Origin: Lepidodermella squamata
Lineage: Eukaryota; Gastrotricha
Reading direction: 5' to 3'
Length of the DNA stretch: 64,000 nt
NCBI GenBank assembly: GCA_047495785.1
Contig: JBLDXI010000025.1
Location: 186,001-250,000 of the forward strand
Shown piece by piece: positions 47,194-58,749 of the stretch (the first letter of the stretch is position 1; the number at the start of each line of letters is the position of its first letter). The position numbers and the translations under genes are program-made. The notes under the pieces are model-generated. The model did not search any database, was not told the DNA's origin, and saw only the letters and a list, made by a program, of their open reading frames with translations.

Positions 47194-50100
47194 GATGGCG
47201 CGCCAGACCGGCGCTTCAGCCGGTTCCGCTGCCTCGACGCAGGGCGGCTCCAGCAACGCCCTCACAGCAGCGGCTGCGAATTCGGGCTCGTTAGGCGAAA
47301 AGGCCCGCCGCTCCAAGGGCATCAACATCCCCGGTATCACCAACAACTCACGGTCACTGTTCATTTTCTCCGAGGACAACTTCATCCGCAAGTACGCGAA
47401 GGCCATCATTGAATGGGGGTGAGTATTCTATGCAGTAAGATTTATGAGCAAATCAATTTCAATCTATATTCTTAGGCCATTCGAGTACATGGTTTTACTG
47501 ACCATTATCGCGAACTGCATAGTGTTAGCCTTGGAGAAGCATTTGCCGCGGGATGACAAAACACCGCTGAGTTTGCAGCTCGAGGAGACCGAAATATACT
47601 TTTTAGTTATTTTCTGCGTCGAAGCCACATTCAAAATAACAGCTCTTGGCTTTCTGTTCCACAAGGGTGCGTACCTACGCAACATGTGGAACATCATGGA
47701 TTTCATCGTAGTGTTCACCGGCCTGCTCACCGTTGTCTACTCAAGCTCGAGCTCTTTCGATCTGCGAACCCTGCGTGCTGTTCGCGTGCTCCGACCGCTC
47801 AAGCTCGTCTCAGGAATTCCAAGTGAGTTCAACCTAAAGTTACTTGACTTACTATGATTTTCCCAGTTACCGTCAGCTTCTTCATTACCTCTTGTTTTTT
47901 AAAATAGGTTTGCAAGTTGTGCTCAAGTCGATCATCCGTGCGATGGCGCCGTTGATGCAAATCGCGCTGCTGGTCATGTTCGCCATTCTCATATTCGCTA
48001 TCATCGGCCTCGAGTTCTACAACGGCATTTTCCACCAGACGTGCATGACGAACGACACGGGCGAAATACCGCCCGAGATTATCCAGCCGACGCCGTGCAA
48101 CACGGCGGTGGGCTGTTCGAACAACCGCACCAAGTGCCAGGCGTTCTGGATCGGGCCCAACTACGGCATCACGTCGTTCGACAACATCGGCTTCGCCATG
48201 CTCACCGTCTTCCAGTGCATAACCATGGAGGGCTGGACCAACGTCATGTATTGGACGAACGACGCTGTCGGTTCGACGCTCAGCTGGATCTACTTCGTCC
48301 CGCTCATTGTTATCGGCTCATTCTTCATGCTCAACTTGGTACTCGGTGTCCTCAGCGGGTATTAAGCTTCTTCCTTCTGTTATCTACAATTCTGATAATT
48401 TTTCTAAATTTCAGTGAATTCGCAAAGGAGAGAGAACGTGTAGAAAAACGGCGTGAATTTTTGAAAATGCGCCGAGCCCAACAAATAGAGCTCGAACTCA
48501 ACGGCTACCTCGACTGGATAATGAAGGCCGAGGAGGTTATTCTCAACGAGGATAAGACCACGGACGAGGAGAAAATGCGCATCATTGAAGCGAGACGGCG
48601 GGCGGCAGCCAGGCGAATAAAACAAATGCGCGACGGTCTGACCAAAGACCGGTCTCATTCTGTTGAACGCGCCGATGGCCCTGGGGAGGATGGTGACGAC
48701 GCAGGTGCGGGGGATCCGCTCAACCGCCGCAACGAGTCTCTAACCGCGCTAACTGTCGGCCCAGGTTACGAAGGCCGTAGGTCTTCAGTCGCTGCGTTGA
48801 GGAACAAGCGAAAAACTGAGCAGCATGGTTGCTGCCAGCGCATTTGCTGCTTTTCTGCGATTGCCGAGCGGCGGTTGCGGATGCGGCTGCGTCGCATGGT
48901 CAAAACACAGTACTGGTTCTGGATCGTGATTGTTCTCGTCTTTCTCAACACTTTCTGCCTCGCTGTCGAGCACTACGGTCAGCCTGAGTGGCTAGATGAA
49001 TTCCTAAGTAAGTTTCTTTATCTGAGAGATGTGATTCGGTTATAATCCTGAAATCCTGCGATGAATTCCCACCCTGTTTTGCTCAGAGCTAATTGTGGGT
49101 TTTCTTCATTACAGAGTACGCTGAGTACATCTTTCTTTCACTGTTTATGCTGGAAACGGTTGTGCCCATGTACGCCGTCGGGCCGCGAATCTTCTTCCAA
49201 TCAACGTTCCGCCTCTTCGATACAGTTGTTATTTTCTGTTCGCTGTTCGAAGTCGTGTGGAGCGAGTACTACGTCGACGACTCGTTCGGTTTCTCCGTGC
49301 TGAGGTCGTTGCGTTTACTTCGCATATTCAAGCTTACCCGCCACTGGTCATCACTGCGCAACTTGGTCATATCGCTGATGAATTCGATGCGCTCGATCGT
49401 ATCGCTGCTGTTCTTGCTCTTTCTGTTCATTCTCATCTTCGCCCTGCTCGGCATGCAAGTCTTCGGCGGCAAGTGGAACTTCCCCGAGGGCAGGCCGGCT
49501 GCCAACTTCGATACTTTTCCCATCGCCATGCTCACCGTTTTCCAGATCCTCACGGGCGAGGACTGGAATGAAGTGCTGTACTATGGCATTCAATCTATGG
49601 GCGGAGTCGATAGAGGCGGCATGATTTTCTCCGTCTATTTCGTAGTCCTGGTGCTTTTCGGCAATTGTACGTTTTGATTAAGCCTAAATGATTTGGAATC
49701 TTGAGCATTTTTTACAGACACACTGCTTAACGTCTTCTTGGCTATCGCCGTCGATAACTTGGGCAATGCCCGTGAGTTGACTGCTGCTGAGGAAGCCCAA
49801 AAGGCTCAAGAAGAAGCGGTAAGAAAAACAGCTTTCTCTTTTTATTTTGTTAATGCTAAATTTCTTTACAGGAAAGGAAAGCTGCAGAGGCTATTGTAAG
49901 TTTTTTGCAAGTCATAAGTACCTGTTAGATATTACTTGTTTATTCCGCTCGATCAGGCTAAGGGAGAAGATCCTAATGCGATCCAAATGTGAGTAATTTC
50001 CTTTCGTAAAGTCTGGCGGAAAATCAATGTCTTCGGTTCTAGAGACGAGGAGAAGGCGGATGAAAAAGAAGAAGAAGAGAGTCCTCTCGGTGGCCCTCGA

Positions 50101-53100
50101 GCTATGCTGCCCGTGTCTACCTGTTTCCTGTTCGGCCCCACCAATCCGTAAGAAAGATAAATAAGCGAAAAGCAATACAAATAATTTGTTTTCTGTAGAA
50201 TTCGGCGTTTTTGCCATTGGATTGTCACACTGCGCTACTTCGATCTTTTCATTATGATCGTTATCGGCGCGTCAAGTATATCACTTGCGGCCGAAGATCC
50301 AGTCGAAGAGGGCTCTTTCCGTAACATCATTCTTGGCTACGTCGATTACATCTTCACCGGAGTGTTCACCGTCGAAATGCTGCTCAAAATGCTGGATCTA
50401 GGCCTTGTCTGCCACAAAGGCGCATATTTTCGCGATTTGTGGAATTTCTTAGATGCAATTGTCGTTATCTGCGCATTGATCGGATTCGCTTTCAAGTAAG
50501 TTTTCTGCAGCCTGTATATAAAATCAATTTTTAACGAACTGCTTCAACTCTAACAGCGCTGGTGGAAGGTTACAAATTTTCTTAATTTAGCCGTGATATA
50601 GATAGCGGATAATGATCCTAGATCATTAAATCCTCGTTTTTACCCCAAATTTAGTTGTATAAAATTTATGCACGGCCCTTAAAATGGCTGACGTTGTAAG
50701 CTGAAAAGAATTTTTCGCATGCCCTTTCAATTTCCGTTGATGTAAGTGTAAATATTCGCCCACCAGACACAATTTAGACTCGAGCAGTTTCGATCCATCG
50801 GCCATCCATCGACAGTAAATAGAAATCGCTTCGGATTGAAAGAGTGCTCTGCGTTCCTGACCAATTTCTACTACAAAAAATCGCTTTTGACTCTCATTAA
50901 TCGCACCTATTTTTCAGTTTGAACTGTAGCTGTGTGTTATCTTTTACTCACCTATCGCTTTTTTGATCACGATTTTTCGAATGTGTGGACTCACGTTTTT
51001 CTTGATTTTCCAGTGATCATGGCGGGGCCGGTAAGAACTTGAACACAATCAAATCACTGCGAGTTCTTCGCGTCTTACGACCTCTCAAAACTATAAACCG
51101 AGTTCCCAAGCTCAAAGCTGTGTTCGACTGCGTTGTCAACTCGCTGAAGAACGTCATGAACATCTTGATCGTCTACCTGCTCTTCCAATTTATTTTCGCC
51201 TGCGTCGCTATCCAACTTTTCAAAGGCAAATTTTTCTTCTGCACGGACGAGTCGAAAACCAACCCTGAAGAGTGTCAAGGCGAATTCTTCGTCTACGATC
51301 TCAAAGACCCGATGCCTAGGGTGGAAAAACGGCTGTGGAGAAGGACGGATTTCCACTACGACAATTTGATAGCCGCAATGTTGACTCTGTTCACGGTGAC
51401 GACGGGCGAGGGCTGGCCGCAAGTTCTCAAATCATCGATGGATGCGACTCGTGAAGGCTTTGGCCCAGTGCCAGGCTACCGCATGGAAATGGCCATCTTT
51501 TACATAGTCTTCTTCATCGTCTTTCCCTTCTTCTTCGTCAACATCTTCGTCGCCTTGATTATCATCACCTTCCAGGAGCAGGGCGAGACAGAGTTGGAAA
51601 GCCATGAAATCGACAAAAACCAGAAGCGGTGTATCGAATTCGCGATTAACGCTAGGCCGTTGTGTAGGTACATGCCTGCGGATAAAAATTCGATAAAATA
51701 TCGAATATGGCGGCTGGTCGTCTCGGCGCCGTTCGAGTACTTTATCATGGTCATGATTTCAATGAACACTATCATTCTGATGATGAAAAGCTTTCAACGA
51801 GAAGAGTCCTCTGCAGCGAAAATGTACGAGTTTGCGTTAGGTCGCGTCAACCAAGCTTTCACGTCCATGTTCACGCTGGAATGCATTCTCAAACTTATAG
51901 CATTCGGAATTAAGGTAAAAGGCAAATTGTTGAGCCAGTAAATGCTCTGAACCCTTATTTTTAGAATTATTTTCGAGACGTGTGGAACGGCTTCGATTTC
52001 ATCACCGTGGTTGGATCTATCACTGACGTGCTGGTGCAGGAATTCGGCAAAAATTTCATCAACCTCGGATTTCTGAGACTCTTCAGAGCAGCTCGCCTAA
52101 TTAAGCTGCTTCGATTGGGAGGCACCATTCGAATCTTGCTGTGGACCTTCGTTCAATCTTTCAAAGCCCTGCCTTACGTCTGTCTGCTGATTGGCATGCT
52201 GTTTTTCATTTATGCTGTAATGCTTTTTGCATTTACTCTTTATCTCGGTTTTTACTTGTTTTTATTTTTCAGATAATCGGGATGCAAGTGTTTGGGAATA
52301 TAGCTCTAGATGAGACGGGTGTTTCTCAGATAAATCGGCATAACAACTTCCGAAATTTCTTCACCGGCCTACTACTGCTGTTTAGATGTGCCACGGGCGA
52401 GTCTTGGCAGCTGATAATGCTGAGCTGTTTGAGTGGCCGGCCTTGCGATCCGCTCGCCATTCAAACCCCGGGCCAAACCTGCGGTCAAGATGTGGTCGCC
52501 TATCTGTACTTCGTCACCTTCGTATTTCTGTCGACATTCCTTATGCTGAATTTATTCGTCGCCGTCATTATGGATAATTTCGATTATCTTACAAGAGATT
52601 CCTCAATTTTGGGACCACATCACCTTGACGAGTACATTCGAGTGTGGTCTGATTACGATCCTGCTGCTACGTAAGTTTAGGATTTGAAGTTTATTGAGAA
52701 TCACTAAGTTTTCTTTGCTTTCAGTGGCCGCATTCATTACAGCGAGATGTACGAACTGTTGAAGAACCTTGAGCCGCCAGTCGGTTTCGGCAAGAACTGC
52801 CCGGCAAAATTAGCCTACCGAAAGTTGATTCGCATGAACATGCCAGTAGCAGAGGATCAGACTGTCCAGTTCAACACAACACTTTTCGCGCTGATTCGCG
52901 AGTCGCTGAAGATCAAAATGGGCGAGGCAGAAATGATGGACCGCAAAGACGAGGAGCTGCGGCAGACCATCTACAAGCTGTGGCCGATTCAGTCGAAGAA
53001 AATGGTCAAGATGCTCGTACCACCGACTGAGGAACTAAGCACGCAACGACTTACTGTCGGGAAGATCTACGGCGGTTTGATGATCCTAGAAAACTGGCAT

Positions 53101-55545
53101 CAGTACAAGCAATGCAAAGCGTCAGGATTCAAAGTGGTTAGTTATAACTGTCATCTGTATTTTAATCATTTAGGAAGCGCAAACCTGAAGTCAGATTTGG
53201 CAAACTAAAGGAGCCTTAGCTTTTAGACAAATTGATGCCTCAAGTCTTGAAGTGATGACAGTTACCTCTGAAAATTATCGAAATCGGTTGAAGATTCCAG
53301 TGGACTTTAATTGCCTCTTTGATATAGCAGCCATTCCGAAGCATCATTCCTAGCATATTGCTAGCAGATGCTATGTGCAGAGTAAGAAATATCTTCAAGG
53401 AAAGCATGTCACGAAACATCGTTTTACAATCAATTTAGCCAAGCATGACTGTGTGGGCCTGAAACGGCCATTATTTGAATTGCGAGTGTATATTTCATGA
53501 TTAGCAGCAACTCCCTTAGCTTTGTAGCGCTGTTTCCTTTGTTTTGAAACAAATTAACGATAATTTTCTGACTGCTTTACCAACAGAAGCCTGTATCGCT
53601 TTTCGATCGAATCGTGGATGTCATGTGGCAGCATTCTCCAACTCACCCCGAGGCACCACGTCCTGGGAGCACTGGCTTATCGCCAATGACCAGTGATCCT
53701 TACGCACCTGTGCACATGCCACAGCCGTTTTCATTCCTACGCCAACGCTCGCCACAAACCACTCCATCGCGAGAGCATGCGCCATCGATGACGCCCGTTA
53801 TCAAAATTCCTCTCCAACCTGGTTTACCAGATGGCACTCAGTTATCAGCAACTCTGGCTAGTGTTCAATCTGTGTCCCAGGAAAAGCTCAATACCGCTGT
53901 ATCCCTGAGGCCGTGTATTTCTGGTCAGCCATCAACTATTGTCACGCAGTTGGTTGAAGTCATTCCGGAACAAACCGCTACCTTGAGACCTGAGCCGCCG
54001 AAACATTCTAGAGGTCGGAAGCTACCTGTTCCAGGAGACCAATCAGGATCATCATCGTCTCCAACCTCCACTATGCCTGTTCGAAGACCTGGACGAAATC
54101 TACCCACCCCTGCGGTGATGGCCCCGCCCCCTCAGCCTCCGACGAATTCGGTCAGCCCAATAATCAGTGAAGTTCAGCAACAATATCAACCGCAGCAGCA
54201 ACAGCAACAACAGCAGCAGCCGCCGCAGCCACAACCTCAACTGCCTATTAGAAAATCAAGGCGGTCTATCGTGCCGGAGCCGCCACCAATGGCCCCGCTG
54301 TCTCAAGTGATAACTATGCCTCAAGCAACTCAACAAATCAGTTTATCGACAGTCGTAGTTCCAAGTACAACCCCAGCCCCGGTTCAAGTGCCGCCGAACA
54401 CAGCGGTTGTTACTCAACTACCGCAACAAACTACGTCATTCATCGTCCCGCCGCAACGCCCAACGGAATTGACCCCGGGCGTAAGGCTACTGCCTCAGAT
54501 AGAAGGGGGGCGCATCTTGGCTGCGAAACACAGCCAGCGATTCAGTAACGTAGTATCGCCGTCGACAACCTGGGGGGCGTCAGCATCGTTTGGGGGCGCT
54601 GGGCAAACGAGGATGCTTCCGTCAGTACCTCCGACCCGGTCAAACAGCCACCAAGCTGAGGTGAGAACTGGTCGTCGACGGCTTCCTGTTGTCAGGGGGA
54701 AAACGGTACTACCAGCAGCTGAAGTTGGCCGAGATCCGACTCACGAGCGAGGAATTCTGTTTAAAAGCGCATCGCTCGAGACGAGGTCTAGGAGTCCGTC
54801 TCCTTCTCGCATTGTTCCATCCTGGACTCAGCCGTGCCTGGACGAGGCCCCACTCACCGAACCTTATTATCTCGCTGCTTCGAATTCTACAGGCGATGAG
54901 TGGTGGGTGTCAACGAATGACGTTGGTGGGGACACTTCATCCTGCAGCCCGTTACTTGCTGCATCGCGGCGAAGGCTGCTCCCCACTCCAGGCCGAGTGA
55001 TTCCATCTGCAATCGGTTTCCGACGGCGTATGCCCACTGCTCCACCGATACCTCTCTCGAAATCAAGCCACGGTACTTTCGTGACAAGCAACGAATCTTC
55101 ATCGTCGTCTGACGCGATGATCGGAACCGGGATCCTGCCATCAGCTATTGCTCCCGGGATCCCCGCCGTGTCACCCGGGTATAATTTGCCTCGATTACTC
55201 CCGTCACCCACTGCTGTCAAGCGAATGCAGTTGACGAAGCAGATAAATCATCAGCAAGCTGTGCGCCAGCTTCCTGAAATTCCCATCACGTCGTCCGGGT
55301 CGGGTTCTGGGTCAAGCGGAGGCAGGCGATTGCCCGATGTCGCCAGGGTGAAGCAAGAGGCGACCCTCAGGAAACAGCGGACTATGGACGAATCTGCTCT
55401 TTCGATGGCGGTGGCGCCGTCGCCGATCAAAACAATGCGGGTTGTAGCTACGAGCTCGACAACAAAACCACCTGGAATTTCAGTAATATCTCTGCTTCCC
55501 AGCGACTCTGATGAAGGTGATGACGATGAGGTCGACTGGTTTTGA
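47177..55545 (+). CDS. cac/unc-2: Voltage-gated calcium channel alpha-1 subunit, Cav2 type
   Basis: Fifteen exons: 47177-47418, 47476-47822, 47908-48358, 48415-49007, 49115-49666, 49718-49818, 49872-49895, 49957-49988, 50043-50147, 50199-50495, 51014-51914, 51965-52216, 52273-52670, 52725-53136, 53587-55545. They sum to 2222 codons in frame. Four six-helix repeats are present with Arg-rich S4 helices ([50 protein letters not shown]). The filter is EEEE: MEGW, GEDW, GEGW, GESW, as in high-voltage-activated channels. The I-II loop has the beta-binding [20 protein letters not shown], which is the Cav2 form. An EF-hand-like segment and an IQ-like segment ([18 protein letters not shown]) follow. 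The last exon is a 650-residue Pro/Ser/Gln-rich tail with RxLP-type motifs. Cav2 channels trigger transmitter release and are modulated by G beta-gamma. The II-III loop is short. Confidence 0.95.
49872..49988 (+). other. Two micro-exons in the Cav2 II-III loop
   Basis: Exon 7 (24 nt, ERKAAEAI) and exon 8 (32 nt, [10 protein letters not shown] plus two bases) each have proper AG and GT borders. Exon 7 can be skipped without changing frame. Exon 8 (32 nt) cannot be skipped alone. They encode the charged linker between domains II and III. Confidence 0.75.
50496..51013 (+). other. Cav2 intron 10
   Basis: 518 bp, the longest internal intron of the gene, lying inside domain III S3-S4. A long intron at the S3-S4 linker could host alternative exons, but I see none. 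Confidence 0.5.
53137..53586 (+). other. Cav2 intron 14
   Basis: 450 bp between the IQ-like exon and the long tail exon; GTTAGT...CAACAG. No internal exon recognised. Confidence 0.5.
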
Positions 55546-55720
55546 TTTTTCGTTCTCTTCATGTAGATAGGATGAAGCCTGCCAGTTTATCTGATGTGCT
55601 GCGATTCATTCGTAGCGCCTCTTCTTGTTATTATATTTTTCTGTGTTCTCCAGTGTAGCATCGTTTTCGCGAGTTACGATGCAAAACGGGTATTTGAATC
55701 AAATGCTGCGATTATAATGA

Positions 55721-55726
55721 AATAAA
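55721..55726 (+). terminator. Poly(A) signal of Cav2
   Basis: AATAAA about 175 bp after the stop codon, in an AT-rich 3' UTR. Confidence 0.6.
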
Positions 55727-56236
55727 TATAAAAGAATCCAATGAAATGGTCAATTTTTTCGCAATTCATAAATGGTTATTTGCCTCGCGAGTCTTTGTAT
55801 GCTTGTGTTATCGCTTCTCGTTGAGAGAGAAGCCCAAGAAATCGCCCGAAGGCTCATTGAATGTTCCCACGCACGGAAATCTTTAGTAAAAGGCGAAAGA
55901 TTTGTTCGTTTTGCGCGGAAACCAGAGTAATTAGACGACTGTTTTTCAAACATTTGGACCTTGCCGATTCAAGGTCAGGCGAGTGGCTCGTGTCATTTGA
56001 ATATTCATCTGTCAATTGCGCATTTCAGCTTCATCATCTGCTCAATAGTTTGAAACAGCACGAACTGGTGCTACTAAATTCGTCGGCTAGCTATTTGCCT
56101 ATTGAAACGAAAGCGAGACTAACCGTTCGACAAATGCTTGCAACAACCTACTCAACCGTCAAGTTGCTCGGGCCAGACGGCGGTGCTGAAGGAAAATCTG
56201 CCGGCAGTAATGCACTCTGCGTCTGAGACCACATCT
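55727..56236. other. Intergenic region, Cav2 to tRNA-Ile
   Basis: An open frame at 55861-56226 has no features of a known protein and no splice support, so I do not call it. Confidence 0.45.
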
Positions 56237-56310
56237 GGCCGCTTAGCTCAGTTGGTTAGAGCGTCGTGCTAATAACGCGAAAGTCGTGAGCTCGATCCTC
56301 CCAGTGGCTA
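56237..56310 (+). tRNA. tRNA-Ile(AAT), isolated, possibly degenerate
   Basis: A 74-nt cloverleaf. Acceptor GGCCGCT/AGTGGCT (two G-T pairs), D arm GCTC/GAGC, anticodon AAT in CGTGCTAATAACGCG. The T arm is GTGAG/CTCCC with one mismatch, and box B is AGCTCGATCC instead of GGTTCGATCC. The box B change could weaken Pol III transcription. No T-run of four occurs directly after it. Confidence 0.75.
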
Positions 56311-56338
56311 CACGATGTTTTTGGCTTTTGGCTCTATA

Positions 56339-56453
56339 CAGGGCGTTCGCGTAATAATACTCTGCTAAAAATAGCTTTACTACTTTTTGCATTCGTTTTA
56401 GCTTTTTTGTAGCTATTTTTAGCTCACCCAGAGTATTATTACGCGAACGCGCT
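56339..56453. mobile_element. MITE with mariner-like ends
   Basis: CAGGGCGTTCGCGTAATAAT plus ACTCTG at the left and its complement CAGAGTATTATTACGCGAAC plus GCGCTG at the right form terminal inverted repeats of about 26 bp with one mismatch. TA flanks both ends, the Tc1/mariner target. The 115-bp element has no coding capacity. Its interior holds AGCTATTTTTAGCT-type smaller hairpins. Confidence 0.85.
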
Positions 56454-56546
56454 GTACTGAGAGGAGACTCTATACAGGAAAGTCAACAAGCGGGCGTTCA
56501 ACAAGCACATTTTTTATTCCAAAAAATTGCAGAAAATCGTAAGATT

Positions 56547-58378
56547 TCAGTCCAAGTCACACTGGTAGCAGTCAAACGACTTGTCATTGATACAATCACG
56601 CAAGTAGGACAAGTCAGCTAAGTAACAACTGCACTTGTGACCAAGTCCGCAATGATAGAACCGTTCGCTGATAACCGATCCATCATCATCTTTGCATTGT
56701 GAATTGAAGTTCTCGCCAAAGCCGCAGTCGCACAAATGCCACCTCGTCATGCCTCGCTGATTATAGCCATTGTTCTTCATAGCCTTTATCAGTTCGAAGT
56801 ATACGCCCTCGCGAGTTGAATTGCTTCGAGCCAGTGACAAAGCTGTAACCTGCTTTGATTGATCGAACGCCGCGCCGGTTATCTGGGTGTTTGTGCCGAG
56901 TTCATGTAACTTTTCAACTGTATCGAGATGATTGCCTTCAACGGCCAGCATCAGCGGAGTCCAACCAACAGTGTTTTGGGAGTCAAGATCCGCGCCTTTC
57001 TCAGCAAGATACGCCACGACATCTGTAAAACCTTCGGCTGCAGCTCTAGCTAGCGGGCTGAAACCTTCTCGGTCCTTGGCATTAACAACAGCTCCAAAAG
57101 TAATCAGAGTTCTAACAGCTTCAAAGTTGCCGAGACTGGCAGCGTAAGTTAGCGGTAACGCGCCATCCTCCAGTCGGTGAGCGACAACACTTGCTTCTTC
57201 CACGAATATGAGACGGAGAATCATACTGACGTTGTTGGCGTCAATTGCCGTGAAAAGATCGGCGTTGAAATTTCGACCAGTTGCAGGAAGGCGGCACGTG
57301 AATTTCTCACTGCCATAGTCGATGCATTGTCGGCGGTAGTTCGCGTCACCGATCGCACACTGCAGATATAAAAAAGGTAAAGTAGGCCCACTCTACTAAA
57401 TTCCTTAAACTTCTTACCAAACGTGTTTTCAGTACAAAAATAGAAAAAAATATGAATCGAATAGGAATTTTCTTCTTTATAGGGAATTTCTTACAAATTT
57501 GAAATTCGGTCGATCATTTATCACAACGAAAAGGAACGTACAGAGCAGTCAGGATAACTGCCGCAGTGGAAAGTGTCGAAGGTTTTGTCGTCGAAACAGT
57601 GCTGTTTGATGTATTGTTTGCCATAAGAACAGTTGCACAGGTGAAAGTCAGCGAGATCGTCCGTCTCGGGAACGCAACGAACATTGACCCACCAGTTAGC
57701 GGACCAAGAGCATTTAACATGGTAGTCGTTTGGATTGCCTTGAAGCAGCTTGTAGCCAGGGTCGCATTCAACGTAACGGTAAGAGCGATAGCTTGAAGAC
57801 CCGGGCAGCACTTTCCCGTTCGCAACAGTCGGTGGCAAACCACATGAAGCCGCTAAAGGGAGAAATCACAGACTTCAATATAAAGCAAGTAATTTATTAG
57901 AAGAATCGTGAATCGTCATAATAATATAAAGGATTTTAAAATAAAAAAGATAGGAGATAGGCAGAAACTCAGCGAAATTTTGAGCAATCTAGGAATAAAT
58001 AAATTCGATAATAATTTCATATTTTCCTCAAATTCTGTGGAGATTCTATAGCTTCTCTGAATTTTCGAATTCTGAAAACAACTCGAGTGTCTTACGTGCA
58101 CAGAAGCCGTTTATCTGCCACTTGTTATTGCTGTTGCAAACAAGTACCGGCCAGCCTTCGAAATGGTAACCCTTGTCACAGATGATTTTCAGCTCTTGTT
58201 CGCCGCTGCACTGGCCACCTTCGATGCGCCCATTGACTATCTCAGGGAGATCTTCACTGCATCGCCGTGAGTACGAATAGCTCCGCTTCGCTTTATCGCT
58301 TTGGGTTTCATTCAACGCATTGGCACCGAGGGCCGCAATAAAGATAATAAGAGTAAAAATCACCGCGAAATTGACCAT
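56547..58378 (-). CDS. Secreted sushi / CxC-module / ankyrin-repeat protein
   Basis: Three exons: 58378-58096, 57852-57542, 57359-56547 (468 aa; phases agree). Residues 1-22 are a signal peptide (MVNFAVIFTLIIFIAALGAN). Two sushi/CCP-like domains follow: C..LPEIVNGRIEGGQC...CDKGYHF...W.INGFC and CGLPPTVANGKVLP...CDPGYKLL...CSW...W.VNVRC. Next come two copies of a short Cys module (CNCSYGKQYIKQHC...FHC; CSCAIGDANYRRQC...FTC). About four ankyrin repeats follow (GALPLTYAASLGNFEAVRTL, GFSPLARAAAEGFTDVVAYL, GWTPLMLAVEGNHLDTVEKL), then two more modules (CDCGFGENFNSQC..., CSCYLADLSYLRDC...). Sushi domains are extracellular, so the ankyrin block would be secreted too, which is rare. There is no membrane anchor. 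The function is unknown; I know no family with this arrangement. Confidence 0.82.
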
Positions 58379-58749
58379 TTTTGTTATTTACGAGAAAAGG
58401 AACATTCCCAGCGGTTTAAAAGGGTAATGCTTATTACAACATCTGCAAATAAAAATGGCGTCGAACTATTGTAACGCGCGTTACGCCAAACAGAATGACA
58501 CTTGCAAAACGTGGGACACGTGTCACGCCAAATTTTTAAACATAAGAAACCACATTGAAAGAGAACATTTTCAACCTCTCAGCTAACATTTAAAACAAAA
58601 CGCTGATCAACTTCTATAAGAGTCATATATCAAATTTATTTGACTTTTCCATTTCTGATCCTGAGGAGATTCCAAAGAATTAAACTAAACTGCCTTGATT
58701 AAAAGCGACTTGAGGTAAGTGAAAGTGAAAAATCGGATGAAAAAGAGGT
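58379..58749. other. Intergenic region upstream of the sushi/ankyrin gene
   Basis: Probably its promoter. It contains two perfect palindromes, GTAACGCGCGTTAC (58471-58484) and GACACGTGTC (58515-58524), each followed by ACGCCAAA. Confidence 0.5.
58471..58532. promoter_or_regulatory. Paired palindromic sites upstream of the sushi/ankyrin gene
   Basis: GTAACGCGCGTTACGCCAAA and GACACGTGTCACGCCAAA share GT[TC]ACGCCAAA. They lie about 95-155 bp upstream of the minus-strand start codon. The second contains a CACGTG E-box. Binding-site function is inferred only from symmetry, repetition and position. Confidence 0.45.

Noticed and set aside
55861-56226. 121-codon ORF after Cav2
   Set aside because: No similarity that I recognise and no promoter or poly(A) context.
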